Source: JBBDKV01 sp040879165 (lineage in GTDB: Bacteria > Patescibacteriota > Microgenomatia > UBA1400 > PJMF01). From it: a stretch of 64,000 nt of DNA. The position numbers and the translations under genes are program-made. The stretch is taken from the NCBI GenBank assembly GCA_040879165.1, contig JBBDKV010000003.1:124001-188000 (forward strand). Direction: 5' to 3'. Numbering within the stretch: position 1 is the first letter of the stretch; the number at the start of each line of letters is the position of its first letter. Positions 10,466 to 18,450 of this stretch are shown one piece after another. The notes beneath the pieces are model-generated. The model saw only the letters and a list, made by a program, of their open reading frames with translations. It searched no databases and was not told where the DNA came from.

Positions 10466-11473
10466 ATGCGGATCGGTAGTTTTACCTGGTGGTTTTCAAT
10501 CTGCTTTATCAGCATTGCAGCTGGAGTCATTTGGTGGAATCAACGCACACCTCAAGCGCAGCCATCTAGTAGCGCAACAAATACAGTTTCGAACCATACT
10601 CAGCAACGCTCACAACCAACCCAACCTGCCCCAACCCCCGAACCAATTCAGGTCATTTTTACGGGTGATGTGATGCTTGATCGCAATATACGCACCTATG
10701 CTGAAACTGCAGGATACCAAGCGCTCATTGGAGAGCAACTACAAGCAGTTTTGCTTGGAGCAGATCTAGTTGTGCCAAATTTTGAAGGACCTATTACCGA
10801 GAATGCCTCAGTCAGCCAAGGAAGCGTGGTTGGTTCGCCAAATAATTTTAGATTTACCTTCTCCCCAGATTCGGTGACTTTTTTAGAAGCCTTCAATATG
10901 CAGTTGGTCAATCTGGGCAACAACCATATGAATGACTTTGGTGCGGCAGGCAGACAATCCACGCTAACCTATCTTGACGCTGCTGCAATCGCCTCCTTTG
11001 GACACACTGACCCTGAAGGTAATCAACAGCGTTGGCACATTGAAAACTTTGAGCACGGCAGTATCGGCTTTGTTAATTACAATCAATTTGTGCCTGGTGG
11101 GAGAGAGGCAGCATTTGCAGATCTCGCTGATATTACGCCACAAGCTGATTTTGTAGTAGTAGTCACACACTGGGGCAACGAATATCAGCAAGAACCCAAC
11201 CTGGCACTGGAAGAACTAGCGCATGCCATGGTTGACGCAGGCGCAGACTTGATCATCGGCACGCACCAACACGTGATCGCCAACCACGAAGTCTATCAAG
11301 GAGCGGAAATATATTACTCACTCGGAAATTTTGTTTTTGACCAATACTTTAGTCCCGCTGTACAGGAGGGCTTGATTGTTACAGCAGCGTTTGACTTCGA
11401 TACTGCCACTATCACCACTGAAACTGATCGAGTCACCATGACCAAACCTGGAGTTACCGAATTGGCGGAGTAG
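10466..11473 (+). CDS. CapA/PgsA-like metallophosphoesterase, membrane anchored
   Basis: 335 residues. Start set at ATG 10466 (MRIGSFTWW), which gives an N-terminal membrane anchor (residues ~5-25) followed by a Gln/Pro/Ser linker. The catalytic domain has the CapA-family motifs in order: GDVMLDRNIRTYAE, NFEGPIT, NLGNNHMNDFG, VVTHWGNEY, GTHQHVIANHE and YYSLGNFVFDQYF. Asp, His and Asn residues in these motifs are the expected metal ligands of a calcineurin-like fold. The family is linked with poly-gamma-glutamate capsule export, but no pgsB/C partner is nearby, so in this lineage it is better read as a general extracytoplasmic phosphoesterase-like enzyme of unknown substrate. Confidence 0.88.
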   Translation: MRIGSFTWWFSICFISIAAGVIWWNQRTPQAQPSSSATNTVSNHTQQRSQPTQPAPTPEPIQVIFTGDVMLDRNIRTYAETAGYQALIGEQLQAVLLGADLVVPNFEGPITENASVSQGSVVGSPNNFRFTFSPDSVTFLEAFNMQLVNLGNNHMNDFGAAGRQSTLTYLDAAAIASFGHTDPEGNQQRWHIENFEHGSIGFVNYNQFVPGGREAAFADLADITPQADFVVVVTHWGNEYQQEPNLALEELAHAMVDAGADLIIGTHQHVIANHEVYQGAEIYYSLGNFVFDQYFSPAVQEGLIVTAAFDFDTATITTETDRVTMTKPGVTELAE

Positions 11474-11503
11474 GCAGCCCTTTGAGACAAAATCTAGACT
11501 AGT

Positions 11504-11570
11504 CATGGTAAAAGCACGCCTACTGCTCATCAATATCAATCATGGTAAAAGCACGCTTACTGCTCATCCA
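11504..11570. repeat. Tandem ~30-bp duplication of the ruvX 3' end
   Basis: CATGGTAAAAGCACGC(C/T)TACTGCTCATC occurs at 11504-11533 and again at 11541-11570, differing at two positions, with a 7-base spacer. The second copy contains the ruvX stop codon and last codons; the first lies just downstream of the gene. This looks like a recent short duplication at a gene end. Confidence 0.85.
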
Positions 11571-11940
11571 TCCATTGTTGGAGAATTTCAGCCGCCGCAA
11601 AGTGATCGACAAACTGATCAGGATTTTTACCCGCATCTTTGAGTTTTTTGCGCACTGTTTGAGTGGACAATGTTTCATCAGCGTACTCGATGGGAACCTT
11701 GGTTACTCGAGCAAGCAAAGCTCCAAACTCTCGACTTTGCTCAGCCATCCTACCTTCAGAAATGCCAATAAGTAACTTTGTTACCCGGTAATCTTCCAGT
11801 ATGCTGCACACATACTGTACCGCTATTTCATCATTGGGAATAATTGTCAGCGGTTCTGCCAGAATTCCAAAGGAAATAGCCAGACCAATTCGTTGACTGC
11901 CAAAATCAATAGCAAGTATTTTGGGATGCGGATCAAGCAT
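11557..11940 (-). CDS. ruvX: RuvX/YqgF family Holliday-junction resolvase-like protein
   Basis: 127 residues. RNase H-fold protein with all family marks: AIDFGSQRIGLA near the start (first catalytic Asp), LLIGISEGRMAEQS (walker-like strand), YADETLSTQTV (catalytic Glu), and C-terminal DHFAAAEILQQWMDEQ. Implicated in pre-16S rRNA 5' end maturation and/or Holliday junction resolution. The start MLDPHPKILAIDFG is the only reasonable one. The next gene upstream is the sortase (stop at 11988), 47 bases away. Confidence 0.93.
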   Translation of the reverse strand: MLDPHPKILAIDFGSQRIGLAISFGILAEPLTIIPNDEIAVQYVCSILEDYRVTKLLIGISEGRMAEQSREFGALLARVTKVPIEYADETLSTQTVRKKLKDAGKNPDQFVDHFAAAEILQQWMDEQ

Positions 11941-11987
11941 ATATTGAGACAGCCATACAGCTACCGTGCTTACGAGCTACACATAGC

Positions 11988-12964
11988 TTACATACTATCA
12001 GAAACTTGCACAAGCTGCGCTGTAACTACTCCTCTGCGCAGGTAGGTGCCCTCAGGTGTGCAGGTAACCAATTTTAACAATTGAGAATCATAGCGTTGGG
12101 TCAAAATATGCANNNNNNNNNNACTTCAGTTTTATCTTGGACGATATAGGTATACTTCACTCCATCAGCATAGACAAAAATCTCATCACCTGACTTGAGC
12201 GTCATAATTGTGCTGAATATTGAGTTGTATCGACGGGGGTTTTTTTCACTTGGATTATAAAACTGCCGCAGCACTGAGTGACCAAAAATGACTGGTGCGC
12301 CGTGCTCTCCAGGCAAAGCCGTACCTGGATACGCGATCAAGCTTTTGTTCAAATCAGTACCACCAACAGCTACTTCTGCGTTAGCAATATCTAGCTTGGG
12401 AATTTCTATGACGTACTCATCAATTTCTCCCTGCTCCTCCTGACTAAAATCGAGTTGAGAAAGCGTAGCTGGATCAAACCAGTTGACTAAGTTTGTGTAA
12501 TCAAGCTCCAAATCTATCACTCGTGGCGTCTGCGGAATAAATGCTTGCCCTTCCTCATCCAAGCGTTTAGAAATGACGACCGGCGTGGCATCCATGACTT
12601 GTTCAGACGGTATTGGCGAAGCCAAAGCGCTATCAAGATCTGAGCCAGTCATAGCTTTCAAATAGTAACCAGCTATTGGCACCATAGCCATTCCCACTAA
12701 GTATAGGCCAAATGCGATGCAGATTACTGGTAAAATAAATGCTCCTAGCCGCACAAAGGCTGGGACACTTTGTTTGAGCACTACTGTTTGAGTCTCTTCA
12801 AAACTAGAATCCATCCTATCGGCAACTACTAGCCGCTCTGCATGTTTTTGTAGGCTCTGGTCTACTTCATCAAGTGGAATATTATGCACTAACGCTGATC
12901 GATACAGAGAAACAATTTCTTCATGCGGTAACTGGCGCTGCCATTGTGTCATAGTCGTGCTCAC
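11988..12964 (-). CDS. Sortase, interrupted by an assembly gap
   Basis: N-terminal part (from 12964) has a ~100-residue cytoplasmic region with a membrane segment (residues ~73-100), then the sortase beta-barrel with VIFGHSVLRQF (catalytic His). The 10-N run at 12113-12122 breaks the frame, but beyond it the minus strand reads HILTQRYDSQLLKLVTCTP and LRRGVVTAQLVQVSDSM then stop at 11988, giving the catalytic Cys (TCTP) and Arg (LRR). The two sides join in frame only if the true missing length is a multiple of three, so 10 Ns is a placeholder. The gene is therefore probably intact (~325 residues). Sortases link surface proteins covalently; no LPxTG-tailed substrate is in the window. It begins 5 bases after the large membrane protein gene ends. 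Confidence 0.9.
12113..12122. other. Assembly gap (10 N) inside the sortase gene
   Basis: Ten ambiguous bases. Frame analysis of the flanking sortase halves indicates that a true length of 3k bases (9 or 12, for instance) is needed, so the number of Ns is not the real gap size. Confidence 0.97.
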
Positions 12965-12969
12965 GTATA

Positions 12970-15171
12970 TTATTCTTCTGCTTGCTGCACACTAATTCTG
13001 GTGACAGAATTTGGCACAGAGCGCACAAATGGGCGCACCCAAGTTGGGTGATGAACAAAAACTACTTTTTCAATTGATTCTCTACGTTGCAACAACTCAC
13101 GAGCCTCTTCTAGCGATTTCCCAACAATGTCTGTCTTGAGTTGAGCCTCATCATACCTTGGAACAGCTTGGCTTGTCACCTGTGATTCGATGATGGTTTC
13201 AGTCTCCTCAGTCAAATTGTCTGCTGGAGCTGACATAATCTGTGGTTCTTGGTCGTGAATGGTATAACCTTCTGGTAACTCTGACGACAAAGCAGCCGTA
13301 GCAATCGGACGCAGGTCACTGCTGTTGTAGGCAAGAGTGGTAATCTCACCAGTCGCTGTAACCGTCAGAATGTCCGCTTCTACTTCGAGCTCGTGTGAGT
13401 ATTGGGTATTTAAGGCACTAATAGTCTCAGTAGTAATAACGTACCGACCTGCAGTTGAATCTTCTTCGAACTGTTGATTGGCTTGTGCCAGTAGACTTTG
13501 GCGAGCTTTTTCGAGCACTGCAGCAATGTCTTCTTCGGCCACTACGCGTACCTCTCGACTTGATCCGCCGGTGAAGGCAGTGTTACTTACTGCAGAGTAC
13601 GTAGAATCATCAAAATTTTCTACCGTCAGCTCCGTTTCTTCACCAATATTTCCCTCAACACCAATCTGGTATGCGGTTACAGCTACTTGCTGCTCACCAA
13701 AGGTAATGCTGCGACCAGACGCCCTTTCCTCTACCTCGGATGCCGGCACCACTACTTCCTCATCCAACAAAAACTGCAGCTCATCAACCGAAAGCACAGT
13801 GCCTTCAGGAAATTGCTTGTCCCCCTCTGTTTTATTATAGAGAATCACCGTTCCCTTAGCTTGGTCGCCCACGATTTTAATACCGGTTGTCTCAATTTCT
13901 TCAGTGGTGGTTAATTCCAGAGTGACTGTTTCAGCGGGTATGGTGTTGGTGCTGCTATCTGCTTCCTCTGCAGATGGGTCGAGGGTGATACTAATATCCT
14001 TGCTGACGGTTATCTGCTTTGGTGAAATGACCGCAGTCAGCTGCGAGAGAAAACTAGCATAGACAAACACCACACTGATGAGGGCTACAATACCAGCTGC
14101 AATACCAATGCCTACAAACAACTTAGTACTTGGTTTTTTGACACCCGTGACACGTTTTGATCCCAGACCAAGTTCTGACTTTTTTGTAGTGGCAAACTCG
14201 GACTCAACAGCAGTTTCAGAATCACCCGAGTCAGCTAACGCTGCATCTGAAATAGGAACGCCAAAGCTACTAGCCGTGGCGCGAGAAGTTGACTTGGAAG
14301 TTGGTGCCACTTGGTCCGAGCTTGCTTCGTCCGATACTGCTGACTGAGTGGTTGCTTCATCAGCTTCGCTTGATTGAGGAACGGTTGAATTATCAACGGC
14401 GGCAGCTTGCATTTCTGGACTAATTTGCGCTAATAGCGCCTGACCAGCTTGATACGCGACTGCTTGAACGGCTTGTTTAACGTCAATCACATCTATGGTC
14501 GGTGCTTGCACAAAGGAAACCGCGTCACCCCACTGAAAATCCAGAAGCGCTTGTTGCAATTGCTTGAGCTCCGTCATCGCCAACACAAATGAACTACAAA
14601 CAATCTTGGCTGGTAATGCCTCACCCTCTTGAGCTGCAACATATCGAGCAAGCGCTTCCTGCACATCTGATGCACTATCCTTTGAACGCCCAACCACAGT
14701 GCTGTACTGCAACCTTCCCTGCCTGACTACTTGTACAGTGATATGAGCCGAAGAGAAGAGAACCATGACTGCTGAAAAGTGAGTATGAATATTGAGATAC
14801 TGTTGAAACAAAGCTTCTGATTGGACGACAAAACCGATCGGTTTAAGCGATAAATTTTCGCTGACTTCTTTAAGCAAATTTTGGTGTGAGGCATCAACGT
14901 CTCCAGCCTCCAACCAACTATCTTCCACGGCAAATAACACCTCATTTACCTGTTCCGAATTTGAACCCAAATCCTGCAGCGCTTCGTCAGTTTTCAACAC
15001 GCAATTTTTTGCGTCAGTATACGTCAGGACACTCGATTGAGACACCACTTGAGCATTGGAAACGGAAATTGCCAACAGCAAAGCCTGCACGGATGTATCA
15101 GTCAAGATGATACAGATTACCATCTGTTCTGGAGGCTCTGTTTGGGCAGTAAAAAGGTTGGTTAAATCCAT
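12970..15171 (-). CDS. Large single-pass membrane protein with actin-fold-like N-terminus
   Basis: 733 residues from ATG 15171 (MDLTNLFTAQTEPP); a longer frame to 15234 exists but a TATAAT box (15226-15221) lies inside that extension. Residues ~1-245 resemble a PilM/FtsA-type actin-like domain (LKPIGFVVQSEALFQQYL, then VMVLFSSAHITVQVVRQG). A Ser/Ala/Glu-rich linker leads to one membrane helix near residues 350-375. The extracellular ~360 residues contain beta-rich segments (GTVILYNKTEGDKQFPEGT, GSSREVRVVAEEDIAAVLEKA) like those annotated as baseplate-J-like in CPR proteins, ending with a PASTA-like GKSLEEARELL repeat. Function unknown. Placed just before a sortase, which suggests a surface-assembly role. 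Assignment of the actin fold is by eye. Confidence 0.75.
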   Translation of the reverse strand: MDLTNLFTAQTEPPEQMVICIILTDTSVQALLLAISVSNAQVVSQSSVLTYTDAKNCVLKTDEALQDLGSNSEQVNEVLFAVEDSWLEAGDVDASHQNLLKEVSENLSLKPIGFVVQSEALFQQYLNIHTHFSAVMVLFSSAHITVQVVRQGRLQYSTVVGRSKDSASDVQEALARYVAAQEGEALPAKIVCSSFVLAMTELKQLQQALLDFQWGDAVSFVQAPTIDVIDVKQAVQAVAYQAGQALLAQISPEMQAAAVDNSTVPQSSEADEATTQSAVSDEASSDQVAPTSKSTSRATASSFGVPISDAALADSGDSETAVESEFATTKKSELGLGSKRVTGVKKPSTKLFVGIGIAAGIVALISVVFVYASFLSQLTAVISPKQITVSKDISITLDPSAEEADSSTNTIPAETVTLELTTTEEIETTGIKIVGDQAKGTVILYNKTEGDKQFPEGTVLSVDELQFLLDEEVVVPASEVEERASGRSITFGEQQVAVTAYQIGVEGNIGEETELTVENFDDSTYSAVSNTAFTGGSSREVRVVAEEDIAAVLEKARQSLLAQANQQFEEDSTAGRYVITTETISALNTQYSHELEVEADILTVTATGEITTLAYNSSDLRPIATAALSSELPEGYTIHDQEPQIMSAPADNLTEETETIIESQVTSQAVPRYDEAQLKTDIVGKSLEEARELLQRRESIEKVVFVHHPTWVRPFVRSVPNSVTRISVQQAEE

Positions 15172-15220
15172 AGGACGTATTGCAAAATAGCAGTACACCA
15201 CAACGAGCGGCGCAAAGTCC

Positions 15221-15226
15221 ATTATA
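15221..15226 (-). promoter_or_regulatory. Likely -10 box (TATAAT) for the large membrane protein gene
   Basis: Perfect TATAAT on the minus strand, ~50 bases before ATG 15171, with no convincing -35. It supports the shorter start of the downstream gene. Confidence 0.5.
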
Positions 15227-15291
15227 CGCAACATTCGGATAGAAAAACTAGGGGTTATTTAGTCTGGCGAAATTGGATGCGGCAAATTGAG

Positions 15292-17199
15292 CTACAGTTC
15301 TAAGTACACTCTGCGCACGCCTGCTCCAACAGCCTGCTCCTTTTTCCAATGCAATTGACCAATCTCACCCGTACTTGAAACGTGAGGGCCGCCACAAAGT
15401 TCTTTGGAAATCCAATCAGTATCTGTGTTTTTTCCAATGGTATAGACGGTCACAGTGTCAGGATATTTTTCAACAAAAAAGGCAATTGCCCCTGAGTCCA
15501 AAGCCGCTTGTTTGTCCATCGTCTGAGTATGCACTGGCAGGTCTTGTTTAATCCAATCATTGATTAACTCCAGTATGTGCTGCCGCTCAGCCTGGGTGAC
15601 GGCTGTCGAGTGGGAAAAATCAAAACGCAATCGATCTTGAGTAATATTCGAGCCTTTTTGTTCTACATGTGTGCCAAGCACTGTGCGCAGCGCGGCGTGT
15701 AAAAGATGAGTGGCAGTATGGTATTTTACGGTAATTTCACCAGCATCTTGCAAACCACCCTTGAACTTGCCCGCCGACGCGTCGCGAGAAGCTGCCGCGT
15801 GCTCTTTTTTAGCTGATTCAAATGCTGTCTGAAAATCTTCGGGCACTGCTGGTTCAAGCTGGAGATTGAGATCCTGTGCGACTTCTTTGGTTAGCTCCAG
15901 GGGAAATCCGTGTGTTTCGTACAGCTCAAAAGCTGCCTTGGCACTGAGTTTTTTACTGGATCGTGCCAAGTGTTGCAACTGGCGCAAACCTCGACTGAGC
16001 GTGCTCATGAACCGCGTTTCTTCCTCCGTAATAATGGCCGCAATCTCATCCGTCTGCTGCAGAACATCTGGATATGCACTGGTATACAACTGTGTTACCA
16101 CTGGTACTATTGGTGCTAAAAAGGCTTCTTGTACACCCAGCATCTTGCCATGTCGAATACTACGGCGAATCAGTCGACGCAAAAAATAGCCCTGCTCTTT
16201 GTTTGAAGGTTTGACGCCATCTGCAATCAACAGTACCGCGGCGCGAAGATGATCGGCGATCACCCTAAACGATGCTGTTTCTACTTCTGAATCAAGATAG
16301 GTTTTGCCCGTTACAGCTTCCAGCTGAGTAATAATTGGCCAGAGTAAGTCTATTTTGAACACATCGGGCTCACCAGCCGCAGCCGCAAGAATGCGCTCCA
16401 AACCACCACCAAAGTCCACATTTTGCTGAGGCAGCGGCGTAAAGCTGCCGTCTGACTGCTTTTGATACTGCATAAAAACCGAGTTGCCAATTTCTAAAAA
16501 GCGACCACAGTCACAATTGACATGACAGGGCTCATTTTTAAATGGTGAGTGTTCGTGCAGTTGGCGTTCTAGACCAAAATCGTAAAAAACTTCGCTGTCG
16601 GGGCCGCCAGGCTCGCCTGGCGGCATGTTGCTCGGCTCGCCCGCCCGCGACCACCAATTTTTGCTCTCATCGTAATAAAAAATGCGCCCATCCTGCAGAC
16701 CTTCAGTTTCTGCAGAATCAACAGCTTTGGCAGTGATACCATGCTCGGCAAATAATTTCTGCCAGATAGCTACCGATTCATCATCACGCTCAATACCCAG
16801 GGTCGTATTTCCTCGAAAAACAGTCACAAAAATCTGCTCGGGGTTCAAGCCAATCTCATCGACCAAAAATGAAAAAAACCACTCTAATTGCTCAGATTTA
16901 AAATAATCACCGAGTGACCAGTTGCCAAGCATTTCAAAGTACGTAGTATGACGATTATCGCCTACTTCCTCAATGTCCTGAGAGCGAAAGGCTTTCTGAC
17001 TGTCCACAATTCGCGTCCCTTTGGGATGTTTTTCACCAAGCAGATACGGCACCATCGGCTGCATGCCCGAACCAGTAAAAAGTGTGGTTGGATCATTCTC
17101 AGGTACTAAGCTTGCTGAAGGAATTCGAGCATGACCTTGTTTTTCAAAAAAACTAAGATAAGCTTCGCGAAGTTTGTCGGCTGTGAGCGTCTGATGCAT
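15292..17199 (-). CDS. alaS: Alanyl-tRNA synthetase, short form without C-Ala domain
   Basis: 635 residues. Charges tRNA-Ala. Class II catalytic core at the N-terminus (FTGSGMQPMVPYLLGEKHP; HTTYFEMLGNWSLGDYF = motif 2), motif 3 region (FGGGLERILAAAAGEPDVF), then the tRNA-recognition helices and the editing domain with its two zinc-binding motifs HTATHLLHAAL and CGGPHVSSTGEIG. The protein stops right after the editing domain (GAGVRRVYLEL), so the oligomerising/tRNA-elbow-binding C-Ala domain of the ~870-residue bacterial form is absent. Short AlaRS forms occur in several CPR lineages. TACAAT lies 6 bases before the ATG, suggesting a leaderless transcript. Ends 58 bases before the next gene. 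Confidence 0.96.
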   Translation of the reverse strand: MHQTLTADKLREAYLSFFEKQGHARIPSASLVPENDPTTLFTGSGMQPMVPYLLGEKHPKGTRIVDSQKAFRSQDIEEVGDNRHTTYFEMLGNWSLGDYFKSEQLEWFFSFLVDEIGLNPEQIFVTVFRGNTTLGIERDDESVAIWQKLFAEHGITAKAVDSAETEGLQDGRIFYYDESKNWWSRAGEPSNMPPGEPGGPDSEVFYDFGLERQLHEHSPFKNEPCHVNCDCGRFLEIGNSVFMQYQKQSDGSFTPLPQQNVDFGGGLERILAAAAGEPDVFKIDLLWPIITQLEAVTGKTYLDSEVETASFRVIADHLRAAVLLIADGVKPSNKEQGYFLRRLIRRSIRHGKMLGVQEAFLAPIVPVVTQLYTSAYPDVLQQTDEIAAIITEEETRFMSTLSRGLRQLQHLARSSKKLSAKAAFELYETHGFPLELTKEVAQDLNLQLEPAVPEDFQTAFESAKKEHAAASRDASAGKFKGGLQDAGEITVKYHTATHLLHAALRTVLGTHVEQKGSNITQDRLRFDFSHSTAVTQAERQHILELINDWIKQDLPVHTQTMDKQAALDSGAIAFFVEKYPDTVTVYTIGKNTDTDWISKELCGGPHVSSTGEIGQLHWKKEQAVGAGVRRVYLEL

Positions 17200-17205
17200 G
17201 GGGGA

Positions 17206-17211
17206 ATTGTA
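17206..17211 (-). promoter_or_regulatory. -10 box 6 bases before alaS ATG (leaderless start)
   Basis: TACAAT on the minus strand, followed by six bases and the alaS ATG, so the predicted first transcribed base is at or next to the start codon. No strong -35. Confidence 0.5.
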
Positions 17212-17302
17212 TCAAGAATGTTCAGCCTTGAGAAGGCGATAGTGCTGGAATACACAAGAAGCGTGATCAGCGAGCATTATTACTACCTCACTATGTCTTT
17301 GT

Positions 17303-17605
17303 TTACACGCCTTTGAAGACATTTTTGCTGGCAGCTTTTTTAGATCTTGAAGTTTTTCGAGAAGATTTTGTAAACATCTCTGGAAAAAAGGTAGTAGCCA
17401 AGTCTCTAAAGGCTGTTTCCATTTGCTGCAGTTGGTTGTCACCTGTTTTGGGATTGCCTTCGTGTAGTCGCTGCCACTCGGTTAAGAGTTGCTCGCGAAA
17501 CTGATTACCCCTCTTTGTGCCTACCATGAGATACGCAAAAGCAGCCGTTAGTAAGCCAACAGTTAATCCCACAAAATACGAGCCACCGTCAGCTGGTTGT
17601 TTCAT
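17303..17605 (-). CDS. Small YtxH-like membrane protein
   Basis: 100 residues from ATG 17605 (MKQPADGGSYFVGLTVG), which overlaps the end of the preceding gene by 17 bases. One N-terminal membrane helix (YFVGLTVGLLTAAFAYLMVG) followed by KRGNQFREQLL and a charged, Lys/Arg/Ser-rich tail; this is the general shape of YtxH-type proteins, but the match is by layout rather than by motif. Function unknown. Coupled with the DUF948-like gene upstream. Confidence 0.72.
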   Translation of the reverse strand: MKQPADGGSYFVGLTVGLLTAAFAYLMVGTKRGNQFREQLLTEWQRLHEGNPKTGDNQLQQMETAFRDLATTFFPEMFTKSSRKTSRSKKAASKNVFKGV

Positions 17606-17867
17606 GTTTTTTATCTCGATTAAGCCAACTGGCAAAGGTTTCTACAACTTTAAAGCCAGCCTTCATGCCCGCAACTGCCCCGCCGAGCTGAGTCAGTGGG
17701 CCGACTGCCTGATTAAATTTAGACTGAACATCATGAATACCAGAATCAATGCGCTTAATAGCATTACGCAGATCACGTAGGACCAGAAATAACTGAACGC
17801 CGACCACAGTCAAGACAATAGCCACGATGCTGAGAATGATGATAAAAATGAGTTGAATGATGTCCAT
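17589..17867 (-). CDS. Small DUF948-like membrane protein
   Basis: 92 residues. N-terminal membrane helix (IIQLIFIIILSIVAIVLTVVGVQLFLVL), then an amphipathic coiled segment (LRDLRNAIKRIDSGIHDVQSKF) and a Gly/Ala-rich patch (LTQLGGAVAGMKAG), ending in a charged tail. Shape matches DUF948-type proteins, which are often paired with YtxH-type proteins in Gram-positive bacteria, as seen here. Role unknown; probably envelope associated. Confidence 0.72.
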   Translation of the reverse strand: MDIIQLIFIIILSIVAIVLTVVGVQLFLVLRDLRNAIKRIDSGIHDVQSKFNQAVGPLTQLGGAVAGMKAGFKVVETFASWLNRDKKHETTS

Positions 17868-17972
17868 ACTAATCCCTTATCTGAGGTGCTTTTTTTAAGT
17901 ACGCTGTATTGGATATCTTACCGCAGTTGATACGTAGGTGCAAATGAAAACTGTGTATCTAGCTCTCAAAAA

Positions 17973-18449
17973 CTAGAACATCGCAAACGGATCATCGGGA
18001 TCATACTCTTCAAGCTTTGAGTAATCTGGGGGTGGGCACTCAGCAAATTGACAATTGGGACCTGTTCTCCCAACCTGGGTACGATCAGGACAAATTCTCA
18101 CATCTAGAGCACACTCAGGATTCTGAGCATACGCCTCTTGAACTGCAGGTGGTAGGGCGTAAAACTCCACCTCTGATAATGCAGCGTCAGGAGGTGGTGA
18201 GACTGCTGGTCGACTCGCTTGTTGAAAGCCTGAAAAAAATTGACCATTCTCGTACCATTGATAGCTGAGTATCGCACCGGCAAGCAGCATGATCACCAAG
18301 AACACCGAGATGCCTGTTTTAGGAGCAATAGGCAACTTCTGATGCCACGGTCGTTGCACTCGTATCAATTTCCGTTCGACCAATCGGGTTCCTTTAGCAC
18401 CTACCGGAGCTAGTTGCCTGTCATTTTCTGTCATTCCAGCGTGTTCCAT
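17973..18449 (-). CDS. Single-pass membrane protein with C-terminal four-Cys motif
   Basis: 158 residues. ~45 basic cytoplasmic residues, a membrane helix (GISVFLVIMLLAGAILSYQWY), a Pro/Ser linker, then CALDVRICPDRTQVGRTGPNC and QFAECPPP. This C-x5/6-C-P-D-x-x-x-V-x-R-x-x-P-x-C-x-F-x-x-C-P pattern recurs in extracellular proteins of CPR bacteria (my recollection; not searched). It starts one base after the 1485-residue protein ends, so it is the last gene of that operon. Function unknown; the cysteines could form two disulfides. Confidence 0.75.
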   Translation of the reverse strand: MEHAGMTENDRQLAPVGAKGTRLVERKLIRVQRPWHQKLPIAPKTGISVFLVIMLLAGAILSYQWYENGQFFSGFQQASRPAVSPPPDAALSEVEFYALPPAVQEAYAQNPECALDVRICPDRTQVGRTGPNCQFAECPPPDYSKLEEYDPDDPFAMF

Positions 18450-18450
18450 C

